Shown piece after piece: positions 17,040 through 25,627 of a stretch of 64,000 bases of DNA. The notes beneath the pieces are model-generated. The model saw only the letters and a program-made list of their open reading frames with translations, made no database searches and was not told where the DNA came from. The stretch is taken from assembly GCA_019637435.1 (NCBI GenBank), contig JAHBVO010000005.1:186001-250000 (forward strand), given 5' to 3'. Position numbers and translations under genes: made by a program. Position 1 is the stretch's first letter. Every line of letters starts with the position of its first letter. The DNA is from Candidatus Obscuribacterales bacterium. Its GTDB lineage: Bacteria; Cyanobacteriota; Vampirovibrionia; Obscuribacterales; Obscuribacteraceae.

Positions 17040-18998
17040 TTAATTGCTAAGGGCCCACACCTGCGAACCGAAAATGATTTTCTTCATCTTTGTAGGATCA
17101 TATCCACTTAAATCATAAAGCGAAGGATCAAAATAATGCTCAGAATCAGCAGACACAGGTGCAATGCCGGAGTGCATCACGACTGTGTAACCGTGCTGCA
17201 ACTGCTCGTACCTATCGATAGCTGATTTCGTGATTAGAGGACAAGCACTAACGTCGAGCAGAATCGGGTTTAACTGCTGAATTCTAGAAAACAGCCTATC
17301 AGTCAGCTTGGGATTATCCATGAGTAACAAAAATAAATAACTGCTGTTCAAATTCTCTGGAATGTCGTCATCTTGCAGATTCAAACCAGCCACATTCATT
17401 GATACCAATTCAGGTAACTCAAACAACTTTCTGACGCCGGAGGCGCTGATTTTTGTGTGCCCCACTTCGAGGAATTGAATCAATCGAAGGTTCATAAGCG
17501 ATGGGAGGGCAGCATCGGTGATTTTATCCGTGTCCGACAAATAGAGCAATCGCAAGTTCGGATGCAGTTTGCAAATGGTTTTTACACCCCTGTCACCAAT
17601 ACCGGTGCCATCCAATGCCAGCACCTCGAGTTGAGTAAGCTTCAGGAGATGCTTTAAACCGGGATCCGAGATCCCGTGGCAACGCGAGAGTACCAGAGAG
17701 CGCAACGTCTGACACCCTGAAATTGCCTCTAAGTAGTTGTCGTCAATTTTGTTATCACGCATATCAAGGAAGACGAGTTTGAAAGACATAAGTTTTTTCA
17801 AGTCGTCCGCGGAAAACTCCGTTTCTGGAGTAATCTGCACTCGGGTAACCTCACGACGTTTTCTCAAAATATCGAAGCACTCATCGTTCAATCGCCCTTT
17901 GACGATTAACCACTCAACATCATTTTTCCGTTTAAGCGTCAACGATGCTTGCGCAATAAGCTTTCCCTGCGGAGCGTCGCGTGAAACCTGCTTGAGTGCT
18001 AACATCCCGGCAGAAAACAGCAACGCTGCTCCGATAGCCAGAATCAAAGGTAATTTCGATCTATTGCTATCGACCAGTGTCGGGTTAGTCTTGTCTGCGC
18101 CTCGCGATGAGGACAACTCCGCATTTAGTTCGTTTAAAACTGCCAACAGTTCCGATTCGAAATCCCGCATGCTCTGTATGCGCTCGGCAGGCGACTTCCG
18201 GATTGCCCTGGAAACAATCCCTTCCAGCTTTGCAGGATAAGCAGTACCTGGATTACTTTCAGAGAGCGATGGTGGCACTTCACTGATCTGCTTGTGCAAC
18301 GTCTCAAGCAACGAGTCTCCTTCAAGAGGATACTTTCCTGTCAGCGTAAAGTACAGCGTGCAACCCAGCGAATAGATATCGCTGCGTCTATCGATCTTTT
18401 CGCCCCTCGCTTGTTCCGGGCTTGCCACAGTCGCAGTGCCAATGAAATAACCGGCGCTGCTAAGAGTTGAGTCCTGAATGTTTTGATTCTTAGCAATGCC
18501 AAAATCGAGAAGCGTTACTCTTAACCCTGGCCCCTGCTCAGTATCTTCCTGGTCCGTTACTTTATCGACGATAACATTTCTTGGAGTCAAATCTCGATGA
18601 AGTATGCCTTCCCTATGCGCATATTCCATCGCCCGGCAGATTTCCACTGCTATCTCAATTGCTTCGCCCAGGTTGAGTGGACCATTTTCTTTTACAAGCT
18701 GATGAAGCGAACTCCCGCTAACATACTCCATCAACATCACGGGTCTCTGATCTTGCGTAAGGATGAAGTCGTAAACATCAATGAGGTTCGGATGTTTTAA
18801 ACGGCAAATAGTCTTCGCTTCACGTTGCAAATTCGCGTAATGAGAAATCGGTACGCTACGGTCGCCCTTGAGAATCTTGATAGCGACGAGTCTCTTGAGC
18901 ACACGATCTTTAGCTTTCAAAACCGTTCCGCTGCCTCCTGAACCTATCCGGGCCAGGATCTCATAACGGTCCAGTATTTCGTCAGGTAGCTCGCTCAC
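17040..18998 (-). CDS. Membrane-anchored Ser/Thr protein kinase with leucine-rich repeats
   Basis: 652 residues from a GTG start. The N-terminal Hanks kinase domain has the glycine loop IGSGGSGTVLKA, the VAIKIL lysine, HRDLTPRN (catalytic loop, near 135), DFGIAK (near 163) and SPEQARGEKIDRRSDIYSLG. A single membrane segment (LPLILAIGAALLFSAGML) lies near residue 320. The C-terminal 300 residues hold LRR units such as LVLSRCHGISDPGLKHLLKL and LRLLYLSDTDKITDAAL, so the LRR part is outside. The catalytic loop has Thr in place of the usual Lys (HRDLTPRN), which may affect activity. It is divergent from an LRR membrane protein at 19129. Confidence 0.9.
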   Translation of the reverse strand: MSELPDEILDRYEILARIGSGGSGTVLKAKDRVLKRLVAIKILKGDRSVPISHYANLQREAKTICRLKHPNLIDVYDFILTQDQRPVMLMEYVSGSSLHQLVKENGPLNLGEAIEIAVEICRAMEYAHREGILHRDLTPRNVIVDKVTDQEDTEQGPGLRVTLLDFGIAKNQNIQDSTLSSAGYFIGTATVASPEQARGEKIDRRSDIYSLGCTLYFTLTGKYPLEGDSLLETLHKQISEVPPSLSESNPGTAYPAKLEGIVSRAIRKSPAERIQSMRDFESELLAVLNELNAELSSSRGADKTNPTLVDSNRSKLPLILAIGAALLFSAGMLALKQVSRDAPQGKLIAQASLTLKRKNDVEWLIVKGRLNDECFDILRKRREVTRVQITPETEFSADDLKKLMSFKLVFLDMRDNKIDDNYLEAISGCQTLRSLVLSRCHGISDPGLKHLLKLTQLEVLALDGTGIGDRGVKTICKLHPNLRLLYLSDTDKITDAALPSLMNLRLIQFLEVGHTKISASGVRKLFELPELVSMNVAGLNLQDDDIPENLNSSYLFLLLMDNPKLTDRLFSRIQQLNPILLDVSACPLITKSAIDRYEQLQHGYTVVMHSGIAPVSADSEHYFDPSLYDLSGYDPTKMKKIIFGSQVWALSN

Positions 18999-19128
18999 AC
19001 GTACATTCTACAGGACCGATAGTCATCCGGATCCGCGAGCCGCATTGAGCTCACGTTTAATGACTATTGAACAATCTGCCGTTCGGCGGATCACCTTGAC
19101 GACTTGACTCTTTTACCTGCGGCAGTGC

Positions 19129-20256
19129 ATGGTAGGAATGGAAGCTGCGATTGTAACCGAGGGTTCTTTCCAGATGCCGAAGAAGAAAACATCTGCCGCA
19201 AACATCCGCAGAGCCGAAGGCGACTACGATCTATTGATCATCGCCATCGTCGCTTTAGTGATCGTAGGCACCTTGATTTTTCTTGCCCTTCATATGATCG
19301 GGCAGTCGGAAGAACATGTAGAGAAAGTCAGAGAGACGAAAATCCCATACAAAGAATCTCTTCAGTGGCGTGATGAGAATCAGAGAAGTGAAGAGCGGTT
19401 GAAGAGTGACCTCGCGAATGCTCCCAATCAAACCGAAGCGGATTACGGCGACATGAATCTGAATGACGACTGTATGAAACTCATAGGTCGCATGTCTCAC
19501 CTTCGGAAACTCACGTTAACCAGAGCCGTATTGAAGGATTCCTCACTAAGGCATTTGACCCGACTACCTTTGAAGAAACTCGGATTGCATGGCGCTACGA
19601 TCACAAACAAGGCAATTCCGTATCTGTTGGAAATGAAGGAACTAGCGGATCTTGAGATCGGAGACACTGAAGTCGACGATCAAGGTCTGAAGTTGCTATC
19701 GCAATCTAAAAGCATCAATAGGCTGGTTCTTACTCTAGGTCGATGCTTCTCGAATGAGGGAATCAAGCACATCTGCGACATGCGCCAATTGATGGAACTC
19801 GAAATTGGGCACGCCAAAAACATAGACGCTGATTGTCTGCAGTATCTTGATAGAACGAACAATTTAGTCAGTTTGAACTTAGAAAGTATCGCATTCAAGG
19901 ACGACACGTCTGATCATCTCAAACAGCTTGCAAACGTGCGTCATCTCCATTTTTCTATGTGCCGACTGAAGGACTCGGACATGGCCAAGATTGCAACAAT
20001 GAATTCACTACAAACAATCACTCTCTTTGGAGAAGATATTACCGACCAGGGTCTCATGTTGCTTGGGAAGTGCGGTACCATTAGCGGCATCGTAGTGAAA
20101 CGCTGTGCAAACGTCACCGCAGACGGTATCAGCAAATTAAAGCACCTCCGTCCGGACTGTAAGGTAAATTACGTGCCAGCAAAAACATTCTCCGAAAATC
20201 AAGTTCGACCGGAAATCGACTTGCTGGAGAGCACTATTAGCGATCCTGACGATTAG
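19129..20256 (+). CDS. Membrane-anchored leucine-rich repeat protein
   Basis: 375 residues. A membrane segment (LLIIAIVALVIVGTLIFLAL) lies near residues 34-53, and the rest is LRR units of the same style as in the neighbouring kinase (LADLEIGDTEVDDQGLKLL; LQTITLFGEDITDQGLMLLG). It has no kinase domain. The start may be ATG 19129 or 19174 (MPKKKTS); neither has a strong ribosome binding site. Being divergent from the LRR kinase, it looks like a derivative of, or partner to, that receptor. Ligand unknown. Confidence 0.8.
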   Translation: MVGMEAAIVTEGSFQMPKKKTSAANIRRAEGDYDLLIIAIVALVIVGTLIFLALHMIGQSEEHVEKVRETKIPYKESLQWRDENQRSEERLKSDLANAPNQTEADYGDMNLNDDCMKLIGRMSHLRKLTLTRAVLKDSSLRHLTRLPLKKLGLHGATITNKAIPYLLEMKELADLEIGDTEVDDQGLKLLSQSKSINRLVLTLGRCFSNEGIKHICDMRQLMELEIGHAKNIDADCLQYLDRTNNLVSLNLESIAFKDDTSDHLKQLANVRHLHFSMCRLKDSDMAKIATMNSLQTITLFGEDITDQGLMLLGKCGTISGIVVKRCANVTADGISKLKHLRPDCKVNYVPAKTFSENQVRPEIDLLESTISDPDD

Positions 20257-20286
20257 CTATCAGGTCCGACGTTCTAGTGCTTCTCC

Positions 20287-20754
20287 TCACGACTGATTCG
20301 GATCTGAGGACCAAAGTTCACTGATGTCCTGCCCGTTCTTGAAAGCCTTTTTATTAGTCCTCGAATAAAGAACATCGTCATCAGGATAGAAAATTTCGTC
20401 ATTCGGATCAGGTATGCCGACATCAAGAATCTCCAGGAGGTCATTTGAAGTGTTTATAAACTGATGGGCAATCTGTTGGCCAGCTGGTTTCGCAAAACAA
20501 TCGCCGGCTCTCACTGCATACTCTTGATCGTTTACCCGTAGCGTTCCATCGCCTTTAAGTACCAGGAAAAACTCCTCCTGAAGTGAGTGCGAATGCATCT
20601 TTGCAGACTTAGCGCCCGGTTTGAGTACGTCTATGTTTGCATACAACCGCTGTGATCCGGCTGCTGCCCCAAGTAAAAGAGTAGTCAGCACCGGACTGGT
20701 ATCCATAAAGTCTGCCGTCAGCTCGTCTCGTCTTTTTATGAACTTGTTGGTCAT
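20287..20754 (-). CDS. Cupin-domain protein
   Basis: 155 residues with one cupin fold. Motif 1 is visible around KMHSHSLQEEFFLVLKGDG (metal-type His-x-His and Glu) and motif 2 around CFAKPAGQQIAHQFIN (His). It may bind a metal and act as a small dioxygenase, isomerase or sensor; the substrate is not known. It lies on the minus strand with its start at 20754. An inverted repeat at 20834-20865 lies in its upstream region. Confidence 0.75.
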   Translation of the reverse strand: MTNKFIKRRDELTADFMDTSPVLTTLLLGAAAGSQRLYANIDVLKPGAKSAKMHSHSLQEEFFLVLKGDGTLRVNDQEYAVRAGDCFAKPAGQQIAHQFINTSNDLLEILDVGIPDPNDEIFYPDDDVLYSRTNKKAFKNGQDISELWSSDPNQS

Positions 20755-21107
20755 TCCCTAAGCCCCTAGATCTATCGAATAAAGCATACCCTGGAAGCAA
20801 GCGTCCTTACCTTTTAAGACGTCCTGGTCGCAGATTACTTACTGCGAGGTAGCGCAGCAAGTAATTCGACTGGAGAGAAACGTATAGAGTAATCTCCGTA
20901 ATCTCAGGGCGGTGAAACGTTCAAAGCAAACTCCAGGCTCTCAGTGCGGAAAACCGTAAGCAATCTCAATATCGAAAGCGGTTTGGGTTCAAAAACTTCA
21001 CGGCTCGTCGATAGCCTTAAGTTGCCGGAGCGAAGCTGTTCTACGAACGTAGCACCGTGAATGGTATCAGCTCTGAATACGCACATCCCTGAGAAGCATC
21101 GAAGAAA
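20755..21107. other. Divergent intergenic region
   Basis: About 350 bases between the cupin (minus) and the Cys-rich gene (plus). A minus-strand ORF at 20904-21128 is present but is not convincing. The one structured feature is the inverted repeat at 20834-20865. No clear promoter was recognised. Confidence 0.5.
20834..20865. promoter_or_regulatory. Inverted repeat in a divergent upstream region
   Basis: ATTACTTACTGCG is followed by a 6-base loop (AGGTAG) and CGCAGCAAGTAAT, a 13-bp stem with one mismatch. It lies between divergent genes, so it is more likely an operator or RNA structure than a terminator; no T-run follows on either strand. Confidence 0.4.
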
Positions 21108-21599
21108 ATGACAAATCCATTCATTCAATCAGAAGTCAGTGCCGAAAGTTCTTTCCCTCAGTTCAACGCATTGGAGAGCGCAGCACCCGCTGCACTTAAG
21201 GAAATGCCGATGTATCTGCCGGAAACGCAGATTGTTAATACCAATGCTCTGGCAAATTTCGATGCCGACCAAAACCAGCCATTCGAAATCACAGATGGCA
21301 ACACCGTTGTAGCATCGAGTTGTCCGGGCGGCTGCAATTGTTCCGAATACAGAGTCAGCGGATGGAACCGAAACGCGCGTTCGCAAAACATGATCTCATC
21401 GTCCTGCGACGACGGAAGTTGTGATGACGGCGGAGATTACGACCCCAGCAGCGACTACGACGATGGCGGGTGCGACGATGGCAGCTGTGACGACGGCGGC
21501 GGATTGCTGGGCGGACTACTTCGCAGATTCGGGCGTGGCGGTCTCATGGGTCTATTCGGTGGTGGCGGACTAGGTTTCGCACGAGCCTTCAGACGATAG
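21108..21599 (+). CDS. Cys/Asp/Gly-rich small protein
   Basis: 163 residues in three parts: a normal-looking leader of about 70 residues, a Cys-rich centre (SSCPGGCNCSEY, then the repeat CDDGSCDDGG twice), and a Gly/Phe/Arg-rich tail (GGLLGGLLRRFGRGG ... GFARAFRR). There is no signal peptide. The repeats suggest metal binding or cross-linking, and the leader-plus-core shape resembles a RiPP precursor, but no standard maturation enzyme is adjacent. It is tail-to-tail with a ferredoxin/di-iron oxygenase pair. Function not recognised. Confidence 0.5.
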   Translation: MTNPFIQSEVSAESSFPQFNALESAAPAALKEMPMYLPETQIVNTNALANFDADQNQPFEITDGNTVVASSCPGGCNCSEYRVSGWNRNARSQNMISSSCDDGSCDDGGDYDPSSDYDDGGCDDGSCDDGGGLLGGLLRRFGRGGLMGLFGGGGLGFARAFRR

Positions 21600-21603
21600 A
21601 ATC

Positions 21604-21849
21604 TTAGCCAGGCAGCTTCTGCCACTGCGACTGCTGATCTTGCGAGTAGTATTCCGAGACTTCGATGAATCTATCCGCAGCCCCAGTAGGGCATTCTTCG
21701 ATGCATTTGTTGCAGCCGTCGCAGATTTCTGCGTCGATGCAGTATCGACCGAAGAAGGCCTTGATAGCTTTCACCGGGCAAGCCATCTCGCACGCCGAGC
21801 ACTGAATACAAAGCTCGGGATCAGTTACATGCTGCAGCAGTTTGCGCAT
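21604..21849 (-). CDS. BoxA-like 2x[4Fe-4S] ferredoxin
   Basis: 81 residues with two cluster motifs, CIQCSACEMACP and CDGCNKCIEECP, and the flanks QHVTDPEL and PTGAADRF. This closely resembles the N-terminal ferredoxin domain of BoxA of the aerobic benzoyl-CoA (box) pathway, here as a stand-alone protein. It has GAGG upstream of ATG and overlaps the 3' end of the di-iron oxygenase gene by 29 bases, so the two are co-expressed and it probably supplies electrons to it. Confidence 0.8.
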   Translation of the reverse strand: MRKLLQHVTDPELCIQCSACEMACPVKAIKAFFGRYCIDAEICDGCNKCIEECPTGAADRFIEVSEYYSQDQQSQWQKLPG

Positions 21850-22609
21850 ATCCGAACCTCATGTCGTAATCAGCCTCGACTTCCTTCGGCAATTCGAGCC
21901 CGAGTTCTGTCAATCGCTTAGTGACGATTTCCATATACTCGTCCTGAATTTGCTGAGAGCTTTTTATTTTCAACCCATACTCAAAATACTTCGCGAAGTG
22001 TTCACTGTCGTCAGATGGGCGCCCTGAGAAACCGAGACCCATAGCCATAAATTTAGGTACAGCGGCTTGCAGTTTTTCTCGACCTTTTTCGCCCTCGAAT
22101 TCGATGACGCGCTTTGAAGCCCAGACACCAAATGCAAGGTGCCCCTTCTCTTCCTGCCAGATGCGTTCGCTGATTCGTCTCCATGGCAAGTAAGACGACT
22201 CGCGATATTGTCCGAGGAATGCCACCGCTGCTGGTGTTACGACAGTAGAAAACATCGCTACGTCGGACCAATCTTCGAAAAAGCGCGACCAGTTTTCCTT
22301 TCGAAAACCGTTTATGATTCGTACCTTTTTATGGTCAGGATTGTCGGGGTTTTGCACGAGATGCTGAACGCGCGCATTGACGTCTATGCCGAGCGGTTCC
22401 AGAATCTCCCAGCAATACCAGCCGTGCCCCATCTCTTCCATTACTTTCTTGGCTAGTCTATATGCTTCCTCCGGCCGCGTCGCAAAGCGCATGTTCTCAG
22501 CTACGCGCTGACCGCCGGCAAACTCGGAGTCCGCCTGAAAAGAAAGCAGATCTATCAGAGCCTTCTTGTAATCAGCAGGCAGTTGATCGTTGACGTCATA
22601 GGTTTTCAT
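21821..22609 (-). CDS. PaaA/BoxB-like di-iron oxygenase
   Basis: About 262 residues. Two helical iron-ligand motifs are visible, EEMGHGWYCWEI (near residue 58) and EEKGHLAFGVW (near 155), each giving E-x-x-H as in the phenylacetate-CoA epoxidase A subunit and BoxB. ATG 22609 has GGAGG upstream and is chosen over ATG 22633. It is shorter than BoxB (about 475) and near PaaA size. With its BoxA-like ferredoxin it should make an aryl-CoA or similar epoxidase, but no CoA ligase or hydrolase is seen nearby, so the substrate is open. Confidence 0.75.
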   Translation of the reverse strand: MKTYDVNDQLPADYKKALIDLLSFQADSEFAGGQRVAENMRFATRPEEAYRLAKKVMEEMGHGWYCWEILEPLGIDVNARVQHLVQNPDNPDHKKVRIINGFRKENWSRFFEDWSDVAMFSTVVTPAAVAFLGQYRESSYLPWRRISERIWQEEKGHLAFGVWASKRVIEFEGEKGREKLQAAVPKFMAMGLGFSGRPSDDSEHFAKYFEYGLKIKSSQQIQDEYMEIVTKRLTELGLELPKEVEADYDMRFGYAQTAAACN

Positions 22610-22683
22610 TCGCGACCTCCATGGTGCATTCATGACTCAGCCAGGTGCTCCTAAGATTCTTTCTTTTTAGCGGTTTATATTTG

Positions 22684-22699
22684 TCATCCGTAGGGATGT
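22684..22699. promoter_or_regulatory. CATCC-tetraloop-GGATG hairpin
   Basis: CATCC-GTAG-GGATG (22685-22698) in the divergent region between the oxygenase and the gene at 22838. A near-identical hairpin (CATCC-GAAA-GGATG) occurs at 32874-32889 after gltA. A perfect palindrome GGTTTAAACC lies just downstream at 22720-22729. Confidence 0.4.
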
Positions 22700-22774
22700 T
22701 TTCGCTCATCCTTTCGGTTGGTTTAAACCGCCCGCTCCAGCCAAAAGGCGAAATACTGATCGTTTAATAAACAC

Positions 22775-22805
22775 TTGGCAGCCATCTCAGCAGTCGTCCT
22801 ATACT
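22775..22805 (+). promoter_or_regulatory. Possible sigma-70 promoter for the DUF6745 pair
   Basis: TTGGCA (22775-22780) and TATACT (22800-22805) with a 19-base spacer, 33 bases before the ATG at 22838. The spacer is long, so this is tentative. Confidence 0.35.
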
Positions 22806-22837
22806 GGTTTTAGTTACAGAACCCGAGGACGGACAGC

Positions 22838-23149
22838 ATGAAAAGAAAACAGTACAGACAAGGCGACGTTTTGTTGATTCCGATTGACTCAGTGCCGAAT
22901 GGAACCATTGAAGAGTCCGCTGACGGTCGCGTTGTTCTGGCGTACGGAGAGGTAACCGGGCACGCGCATGCGATCGATGCAACGATGGCTAAGACCTTTC
23001 AGAAAGGTTCCGATCGTTATCTTGTGGTGTCTGATGGTGCCGTCCTCCGACACGAAGAGCACAGCCCTCTCAAGTTAGCGCCTGGCGCTTACAAGGTTCA
23101 ATTGCAGCGCGAATACGAGCCACAAGGATTTCGCCCCGTAACAGACTAA
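22838..23149 (+). CDS. Small conserved protein linked to DUF6745
   Basis: 103 residues. It contains YRQGDVLLIPI, YGEVTGHAHAID and DGAVLRHEEHSPLKLAPGAY, a beta-rich pattern with conserved His residues. I recall this small protein beside DUF6745 genes in other bacteria but know no function. GAGGACGGA precedes the ATG. The next gene starts ten bases after its stop, so the pair is an operon. Confidence 0.7.
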   Translation: MKRKQYRQGDVLLIPIDSVPNGTIEESADGRVVLAYGEVTGHAHAIDATMAKTFQKGSDRYLVVSDGAVLRHEEHSPLKLAPGAYKVQLQREYEPQGFRPVTD

Positions 23150-23158
23150 GGGTGCACA

Positions 23159-24721
23159 ATGAACAAACCGACTAACGACGCAGTGGTCTTCGCAAAAATA
23201 GACCAGTTGCTTGCCCGCTGGCGGCAAGAGCTTTCGGAGCCTGGAGTCGACAAACGAGACATCGCGGAGGAGGGCATCAACCTTCTCTACAAAAAGGCCG
23301 GAAAGAAACCGCCCCTCATCTTGTGGTGCGACAGTCCGTTGCAAACTAATTTGATTCCAACGCTGATTGGAAACGTTCTGCGGTCCGACGGATGGAAGAC
23401 TCTGATTGAAAACCTGGGACCAATCGAAAAGACTGATTCTGAGCAGTTTATCGCAAACTGGAAAAGTCAGTGGATCAGATTGGAGAAGAGCACGGTCCTT
23501 CCACTTCTGAATAGAATTTGGAACTTCCAATACAAAGGCGAAACCGCAACCACACAACAGAAAGTCTTAGACCGTCTCTCCGAGCATCTTCTCACCATCC
23601 TCAAAGATGGTCGTCTTAATGCGGAAACGGTACACCATAAGAATATCAAAAAGAAGGACGATACCATTTTGCCGGGGCCGCATGGTGGCGATTTATGGAA
23701 AGCCATGGTCAAACTCGGTGCAGAAGTTGAACAGAAGACAACGACTGATTTCACATTCAGTATGACCACTGCACAGGGTTTGGCCCTCGGCGTCCTCGAT
23801 CATAGAATGGTGACAAATCATATTCCTATTGCGAAGGATTTATTGAAACCGACTGACGAGCAGAAGGCTCTTCTGGAGAAGGTTCAGGACATTAGAGCAA
23901 AGTGCTCAGAGTTAGAAACTCTGTCCAACTCTCGTTCAGCCTGGTTGACTCAGGCGGCGCAAGGATATTCTCGACCTATTTCCATGCCCGATATAGATCC
24001 GGAAAAAGAGCTACATGAAAATTTGTGGGGCACCATTAAAGCCACCAAAGCGGAATTCGAACTCAGACAAAAGGATCCACGCGCCAACAATTTTATTATT
24101 TGGGGAACCGGCATGCCATGGCTTCCTCTGGCCCTTAGCTGTCGCATGTTGAATGACAAGTTACTGGCGAATTTCGAGGACGAGATCGATGGATGGGCTT
24201 ATCTATTTCACGGAGCGGCAGGTTACGTACTCTGCGATCTAGTTTGCTTTGTATGTCGCAAACCTAAAACGCTTGTACTCAACGATAATGGTCGACCGCA
24301 TGCGCAGTTCGGACCCGCCGCCACCTGGTCGGACGGATTTGACGTGCACTCCTGGCGCGGAATTGTTGTAGAAGCAGACCTGATAAAACAGGCGCATGCC
24401 GTCAGACTCGATCAGATTCTTACCGAAGAAAATGCGGAGAGAAGGAGAGTCCTTCTCGATATGTTCGGTGAGGAGAGATTTGTGCGCGAGTCGGGAGCAG
24501 AAGTTATTCACCGGGACAAATACGGAACTCTGTATCGGCATATGTTCAAGATGGATGAACCGCTGACGATAGTGAAAGTTCGCAACGCCACGCGAGAGTT
24601 GGACGGCAGCTATAAAGACTACTTCCTGCGAGTGCCGCCGACGGTTACCACCGCAAAAGAAGCGGTCGCATGGACGTTCGGACTTACCGCTGATGAGTAC
24701 GATCCCGGCTACGAAAGCTGA
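23159..24721 (+). CDS. DUF6745-type protein
   Basis: 520 residues ending in the typical YGTLYRHMF ... KDYFLRVPPTVTTAKEAVAW block (near 460-500), which I recognise from DUF6745. No signal peptide or membrane segment is seen. The function of the family is unknown. It is co-transcribed with the small gene at 22838. Confidence 0.75.
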   Translation: MNKPTNDAVVFAKIDQLLARWRQELSEPGVDKRDIAEEGINLLYKKAGKKPPLILWCDSPLQTNLIPTLIGNVLRSDGWKTLIENLGPIEKTDSEQFIANWKSQWIRLEKSTVLPLLNRIWNFQYKGETATTQQKVLDRLSEHLLTILKDGRLNAETVHHKNIKKKDDTILPGPHGGDLWKAMVKLGAEVEQKTTTDFTFSMTTAQGLALGVLDHRMVTNHIPIAKDLLKPTDEQKALLEKVQDIRAKCSELETLSNSRSAWLTQAAQGYSRPISMPDIDPEKELHENLWGTIKATKAEFELRQKDPRANNFIIWGTGMPWLPLALSCRMLNDKLLANFEDEIDGWAYLFHGAAGYVLCDLVCFVCRKPKTLVLNDNGRPHAQFGPAATWSDGFDVHSWRGIVVEADLIKQAHAVRLDQILTEENAERRRVLLDMFGEERFVRESGAEVIHRDKYGTLYRHMFKMDEPLTIVKVRNATRELDGSYKDYFLRVPPTVTTAKEAVAWTFGLTADEYDPGYES

Positions 24722-24822
24722 CCGACACAACTGTTCACGCTGAAGGAGACGATAACAGCACGAAATCGCGACAACAGAATTACGTGACAAGCGTAATGAC
24801 ACGCTGCAATCGGGGTTCCGAA

Positions 24823-24838
24823 CACCTAAGTTTAGGTG
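24823..24838. terminator. Short hairpin between convergent genes
   Basis: CACCTA-AGTT-TAGGTG lies just outside the ends of the DUF6745 gene and the zinc-ribbon gene. There is no clear T-run, so termination is uncertain. Confidence 0.3.
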
Positions 24839-24839
24839 A

Positions 24840-25589
24840 TTAACCGATAGTTTTGATAATCAGCGTGGTGCCACCCGATGCATCCTGCTCTGATGGAGAG
24901 ATGACGATTACCTCGCTGTTATTGGGCAAAAGCGCGGTATTAACGCGGGCATCCTGAGAATATGACAGACCGGGTTGACTGAAGATTCTCAGAATCACCT
25001 GCTGTAAGTGTTCATCGCTCTCGAAGGAAACATCGGTACTCTCGAAACCTGTGCGACTGCGAAACACATGCACCTGCTTAGGTCCGTAAACATAGACATC
25101 TTTGACAGACGGATCACGAAGAAGCGGACCTAACGGACCAAACCCAAAAACTTCGTCAAGTATTTTTTGCAGAAGGAAACCTCGTTCCATCATCGTAAGC
25201 GCCGAGTCGTCGTTGGTTACGATTTCCCTGATGAACTGACGAGTATTAGATTCGTCGATATTGACTTGATCCCTTTGCCGAATCATAGACAGGAGCACCT
25301 TCGCTCGTTCATTAATCAAATCAGAGTCCACAGAGTGCTTTGACACTGACTCTGACTTCCTGAGCACGCGAGGTTTTGGGAAATTCGACGACTCTTCGGG
25401 CAACTCTGACTGACAATAGCGGCAGCGAGTTGCCTCCTTTCTCACCATTTCAGCGCAGCCAGGGCACGCCCGAAAATATACAGGAGAAAGTCCGTGTTGA
25501 CAGAAACGGCAAAGGATCGCGTCGGTCTCAATTATCTCAGCGCAATTCGGGCAGCGATTTGACTCAGGTTGGAAGGCTAGAGTGGGCAT
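24840..25589 (-). CDS. Double zinc-ribbon protein with a CpaF/TadA N-terminal domain
   Basis: About 249 residues. Two zinc ribbons open it: CPNC ... CRFC and CPGC ... CRYC (first 60 residues). The second half (LQKILDEVFGFGPLGPLL, DPSVKDVYVYGPKQVHVF, SYSQDARVNTALLPN) matches the N-terminal domain of CpaF/TadA secretion ATPases. The gene stops at TLIIKTIG, exactly where the ATPase core with its Walker A would begin, so it is not an ATPase. ATG 25589 has GAGAGG upstream. It lies downstream of a Ser/Thr kinase on the same strand; a regulatory role in pilus or secretion signalling is a guess. Confidence 0.7.
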   Translation of the reverse strand: MPTLAFQPESNRCPNCAEIIETDAILCRFCQHGLSPVYFRACPGCAEMVRKEATRCRYCQSELPEESSNFPKPRVLRKSESVSKHSVDSDLINERAKVLLSMIRQRDQVNIDESNTRQFIREIVTNDDSALTMMERGFLLQKILDEVFGFGPLGPLLRDPSVKDVYVYGPKQVHVFRSRTGFESTDVSFESDEHLQQVILRIFSQPGLSYSQDARVNTALLPNNSEVIVISPSEQDASGGTTLIIKTIG

Positions 25590-25627
25590 ATGCATCACCT
25601 CTCGACATAGTAAACATTATAGCTTGC

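Noticed and set aside
20904..21128. Minus-strand 74-codon ORF
   Set aside because: No ribosome binding site, no family and it overlaps the upstream region of the Cys-rich gene.
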